This document shows, in pieces, positions 60,371 to 64,000 of a stretch of 64,000 nucleotides of DNA. How positions within the stretch are numbered: the stretch's first letter is position 1; every line of letters starts with the position of its first letter. Source of the stretch: Asterias amurensis (lineage: Eukaryota > Echinodermata > Asteroidea > Forcipulatida > Asteriidae); contig NC_092648.1 in NCBI RefSeq assembly GCF_032118995.1, positions 4,231,001 to 4,295,000 on the forward strand, in the 5' to 3' direction. The notes under the pieces are model-generated. The model worked only from the letters and a program-made list of their open reading frames with translations, searched no databases and was not told the DNA's origin. Made by a program: the position numbers and the translations under genes.

Positions 60371-60988
60371 ATGAGTGGTCCCAACTCTTTTACATTTGGA
60401 GATTATTAAATTTGGAAAGAGGTTGGCCTTGGGGCGGGGAGGGGTGCTGCTTGTTTAATCACAGTTTCTGCCCCTATAGCATTATATTGGAATAGTGTTG
60501 ACAGTTTCTGAGATGGCTTGCCCCTTTACTGCAGACCAATGAAAGAGGATTTTTTTTTGTGGGTGGTATAAACAACTCACATATTCTTTTTTTTTCAATA
60601 ATTATACAAATTTTTTGTAGGTGCTATGGTTTTACAGGTTGCATGGTGAGGCAGTTTTTATAGGTTGTTCTTTAGATTTTTCAATAACTCTTGTGTCGAG
60701 TGTCGAGCAAGGTTGATTCATATGATACAAATCACCTTTTATTTCCACTTTTTTATTTATTTTCCCTACCGTTAGTTTTATATAGCGCCCTCTCCTGTTT
60801 GATGGTGTTATTTCCATTCTAGAATGGTCGGGTCCCTGTAGTTTCGCAATCGTTCTCCTATACCAAAAGCATGCGTCATGTCTGAATACCTGAACCCGCG
60901 TTACTAGCGACTTATGAGTGGCATACAATTTTTTACACTTGACTTTGCTGACAAATACATGTCAATAAACTCGATAAAAAACAACAAA

Positions 60989-63329
60989 ATGGCTCAAGAT
61001 TTCTCCGTGGTCACGGCCAGTTATGCCAACTTACAGATAACCAGCACCCTGAACAATTTCCCATCGGAAAAGCGATTTCAGAAGGACATGACGATCGGGA
61101 CATTAAAGGTAAACCGAACGAAGAGAATGCCCGAAGAGAATACAAATTAAAATGTTGAAAATTTTTTAGTAACCATGGACGGTAAATCAATGAGATAGAA
61201 GGAAAAGTTTCCGTATGGCGCCACCACTTTTTCATTCGATATGATATAATATAGTATCTAATTTACCTCAATGAGATATCCCTTTTTGTAAAAATGAGTG
61301 AAAAAGTGGTGGCGCCATACGGAAAGTTATCCAGATAGAATTTACTAGAAAATACCCCATGTTTTAAAACTTAACCATGAAGGAAAGACCAACTTTACTT
61401 TAGAGTTTGAATTAAGTACTGTCACTGTCAGTCTTCATTGTCTTGTGTCAATTTCATGTGCACCATGGTCATGATGGTGCAGTGGTGACACGGTCAAGAT
61501 AATCAACTCTATTTTTATCATTTATTATTTTGATTCTGAATCTGATCAGTGACAGTGATTGAGTTGACACACCTCTTGCATTTGCAACTCATTCTAACTG
61601 TTAGAAGTCTTTGCTCACAACACACAGGACCTACGGTTTTAAAAAACATTCTATATCCTGACACTTTTTTTCATACTCATTTAAAAAAAAGGAATATCAC
61701 ATTTGAATAAATATGAATGTTTATGATATCAAATGAAAAAGTGGTAGCACTAGCAGGGTTACAAAAAACTTTCTTCATTATGTCCTATCTCAGAAGAATG
61801 CAGCACCAGCAATATTTGTGTCGTCGCCGAGTGGATAAGAGCACCTAACTCAAGCTCTGATGCTTTTGTTCAGCAGAGTGTGGGTTCGAATCCTGGTCGT
61901 GACACTTGTGTCCCTGATGAGCAAGACACTTAACTATAATTGCTTCTCTCCACCCAGGGGTAAATGGGAACCTGTGAGGGCAGAGATGGTTCTTGTGATT
62001 GGTTTAGACGAGTAGTGCATATATTGCACACAGGCTGTATACTCCCCAGGGACCTGAGATGGTTTAAGGAATGATTCAAGGCCCAGTGACCAGGGGTAAT
62101 AATGTCGGAAGCGCTTTGAGACACCCCTCGGGCGTGAAAAGTGCTATATAAAAACGGTCTATTTGTGAAGACTCTTGCTTGAGACACAAGTGTCAAGACC
62201 AGAGTTCGAACACACTCTCTGCCGATCAGAAACACTAGAGCTTGGGTCCTTGGTTCTTATCTGCTCAACCGCGACACGCCAAATATTATAATGCAGGAAT
62301 CTTTTCTCTTTGTTTACTTTTAGGGTAAGTTGGAGATGATCACTGGATCATCCAGTGCAGCCATGAGTCTTCAGCTTTTCAACAAGGATGATCATTTAGT
62401 GATCACAATGAGCGATGACGCAGCTCTACTTGGTTCTTATCCAGTGGATGATGGCATGAGGATACATGTGAGTAAGCAAAACAGAAGTTTTCATGGTCAT
62501 ATACCCCGTGTTTTAGTCCGCCCTGTGTGCAGTGTGGCTTGTTGTTTATTTCCAACGGGCATTTACACGATTCATAATATCACACACACTTTTCACACTG
62601 TTCACCAAGTGTAATAATCTAATAATTAAAATTTATATTGTATTATTAATAATTTTGTTTCTTTTGTCCTCCTACATATATAGGTCGTAGACAGTGACCC
62701 AAATAGATTGCGAGGGGAGTTTGAAGATCTGTCCAAAGTTGAAAAGTTTGAAATCTCAGCTGAAGAATATTCCAAGAGAACAGGTTTGTACTCAGTCTGT
62801 GGCTGGAACAAGTTCTTATCAACTTTGTTTTTAAGTTACAGCAAATTTTGAAATTCAATTTTGAAAAGCACTGCATCGTATCTTGATTGGTAGATTCTAG
62901 CTAATATATGCTTATGGAAAACTGTGTTTAGATCATGCATAGAATTACATGGAGTTCATGGTCTTTTTTGCCCTGGTTTTGGTCTTGGTGCCTCTTCAAC
63001 AGTTTTAAACAGACTTTTAAAACTTTCCAACGAAAATCGCCTTGCCCTCTCCCAGATGAAATTCTGGGACAATTCTATTTTTAATACGCATACATTTGTA
63101 ATTGTTTTGAAACTCAATATTCCAGACTCTGTACAAGCATTCAAGAAGAAGCTCAAGGTGGGACAGTACCAAGAGTTGGACCCTGAGGAGGCAGCGAGGC
63201 AAGAGGCCCTGAAGAAAGAGAAGGAAGATGAAGAGGAGAGGTTAGCGGGAACAATTACTGTGGGGTCAAGATGTCAGGTCAATATACCCGCTACACCACC
63301 AGTCAAAAGAGGAACCGTCATGTTTGTCG
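60989..63329 (+). CDS. TBCB: Tubulin-folding cofactor B, partial (3' exons outside window)
   Basis: Exons: 60989-61108, 62324-62467, 62684-62783, 63126-63329 (the last ends mid-codon at a donor). They give 189 residues of a protein of about 245-250. An N-terminal ubiquitin-like domain shows TLNNFPSEKRF, GKLEMITGSSSAAMSLQLF and the family hallmark LLGSYPVDDGMRIHVVD. A charged helical linker (AFKKKLKVGQY, then EEAARQEALKKEKEDEEE) leads into the start of the CAP-Gly domain (VGSRCQV, RGTVMFVG). The groove residues (GYW, GKNDG) must be in later exons. The ATG at 60989 has A at -3 and G at +4 and matches the human N-terminal length. In-frame ATGs at 60914 and 60959 would add 25 or 10 residues, and the 60914 context is poor. 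TBCB captures alpha-tubulin after CCT and works with TBCE. Confidence 0.96.
61201..61332. mobile_element. 132-bp TIR element, copy 3 (young), TBCB intron 1
   Basis: It is identical to copy 2 except for one base and is flanked by a perfect 8-bp duplication AGATAGAA (61193-61200 and 61333-61340). This gives exact element boundaries and shows recent insertion within TBCB intron 1. Confidence 0.93.
61821..62155 (+). repeat. tRNA-derived SINE, near full length, TBCB intron 1
   Basis: TCGTCGCCGAGTGGATAAG (A-box region), then GTGGGTTCGAATCCTGGTC (B box), then a body with GCTTCTCTCCACCCAGGGG and a terminal GTGCTATATAAAAAC tail. The head resembles a class II (Leu/Ser-like) tRNA. Confidence 0.75.
62160..62280 (-). 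repeat. tRNA-derived SINE head, reverse
   Basis: Inverse of the same head type (GTGTCGCGGTTGAGCAGAT ... GAGAGTGTGTTCGAACTC on the minus strand), lying tail to tail with the SINE at 61821-62155. Confidence 0.65.
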
Positions 63330-63430
63330 GTGAGTCACCAATCATGCTATTTCCACTCATTTTTTCCTTGTACATTTCCGAAAGCTATTCAACCATTTTA
63401 AAACCCATTTAAGTGCACCGAACTCCCCCC

Positions 63431-64000
63431 GGGCCCAAATTTATAGAGCTGCTTAAAAGGACATGTTGCCTTTGATCGGGTGAGTTGGTCTATGAAAAGC
63501 AATTTGTGGAGTCAAGTTTTCTACTTTAATACATCTTTCTAACCATATGCATTTCATAACAAATGGTTTCATATGCTTTTCATGGACCAACTCGATCAAT
63601 TTTTAATTTCTGTTTTGCAATTCGCCAGACACACAAGGCCTGAAGGCCACTTCAAGGTGTGGGCTACAATTTTTGTTCATCCTGGGGCCGTTGCCACCTT
63701 CTCCTAGGGCTGAAACAGGGTTACTCCCTTTACAGTCCATACAGATGTAGGCTTGGGTATCATCAATCCGAAGCCTGGCTGGTAGAAAGCACTACCTCCC
63801 CAACTTAACAAGGCAGCGTGTCCCTTTAATTACAAAAAAAGCTACATGTTAGCACAACAACACTGGGATTACCAGGTTAAGGTTGCCAGTCAAAATACTA
63901 ATCCACATGTATCCTCTGTATCTGGTATCCTGCTCAGTTTTGCTTAGCGAGTAATTATTAAGCACTTTTTGCTGCTTAGACAGCTCTATGAAATTGGGCC
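63431..64000. mobile_element. Three-level nested repeat at the right edge
   Basis: Outer: 'GGGCCCAAATTTATAGAGCT' hairpin element, its inverse end AGCTCTATGAAATTGGGCC closing at 64000. Middle: TTAA-flanked element about 63454-63828 with GGACATGTTGCCTTTGATCG ends, related to 1432-1781. Inner: SINE-like 63615-63800, matching 15628-15835. Confidence 0.75.

Larger units (their letters stand above)
54866..60988. other. Striatin 3' UTR plus intergenic region to TBCB
   Basis: About 6.1 kb lies between the striatin stop and the TBCB ATG. It holds foldback elements at 55576-55705, 57182-57418 and 58098-58272 and long AT-rich unique stretches (58280-60350). A possible CTCF-like site (60349-60362) next to TATATAAG (60363-60370) lies 0.6 kb before TBCB. 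No ORF resembles a known protein. The 3' end of the striatin mRNA and the TBCB start site cannot be set from sequence alone. Confidence 0.6.

Noticed and set aside
62924..63412. A 162-codon ORF read as a single-exon gene
   Set aside because: Only 63126-63329 is coding (TBCB exon 4). The remainder is read-through of flanking introns, and clear AG and GT splice sites bound the exon.
1..64000. Endogenous viral or LTR retrotransposon coding sequence
   Set aside because: No reverse transcriptase, integrase, capsid or long-terminal-repeat pair could be recognised. All mobile sequences seen are short non-autonomous elements or SINEs.

Overview
This is intron-rich animal nuclear DNA. The four protein-coding genes have short exons (12 to about 210 nt) with GT...AG junctions, and the introns are crowded with small palindromic transposons and tRNA-derived SINE-like repeats. 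The proteins are bilaterian orthologues. The repeat style suggests a marine invertebrate deuterostome, and my guess is an echinoderm such as a sea star; that assignment is an inference from general appearance, not from a database match.

Layout. (1) Positions 275-10766, plus strand: the last 12 coding exons of tubulin-folding cofactor E (TBCE), whose CAP-Gly start lies left of the window. (2) Positions 17234-13787, minus strand: a complete five-exon AP-4 sigma gene (AP4S1), convergent with TBCE, including a 12-nt microexon. (3) Positions 18302-54865, plus strand: a complete 18-exon striatin gene (796 codons plus stop). It is divergent from AP4S1 across about 1.07 kb that carries a perfect CRE and a CTCF-like site. 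(4) Positions 60989-63329, plus strand: the first four coding exons of tubulin-folding cofactor B (TBCB), whose CAP-Gly domain runs off the right edge. All exon phases join without a frameshift in all four genes.

Function. TBCE and TBCB are partners: in vertebrates they form a complex with alpha-tubulin and drive tubulin dimer dissociation. Here both sit within 64 kb, on the same strand, flanking striatin (scaffold of the STRIPAK PP2A complex) and AP4S1 (trans-Golgi vesicle coat). The window therefore looks like a housekeeping cytoskeleton and trafficking neighbourhood, not an accessory or defence island.

Non-coding content. At least fifteen copies or fragments belong to a TTAA-flanked non-autonomous DNA transposon superfamily whose members share interiors but differ in their termini. 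Three copies belong to a 132-bp element with 8-bp target duplications (hAT-like); two of them differ at one base. There are also several further foldback families, nested insertions, three minisatellites, a perfect 340-bp tandem duplication, tRNA-like SINE pieces and long G/C homopolymers. I saw no transposase or reverse-transcriptase ORF, no convincing functional tRNA or rRNA, and no viral gene. Exon coordinates come from reading frames and splice consensus by eye, and an error of 1-2 nt at a junction is possible.
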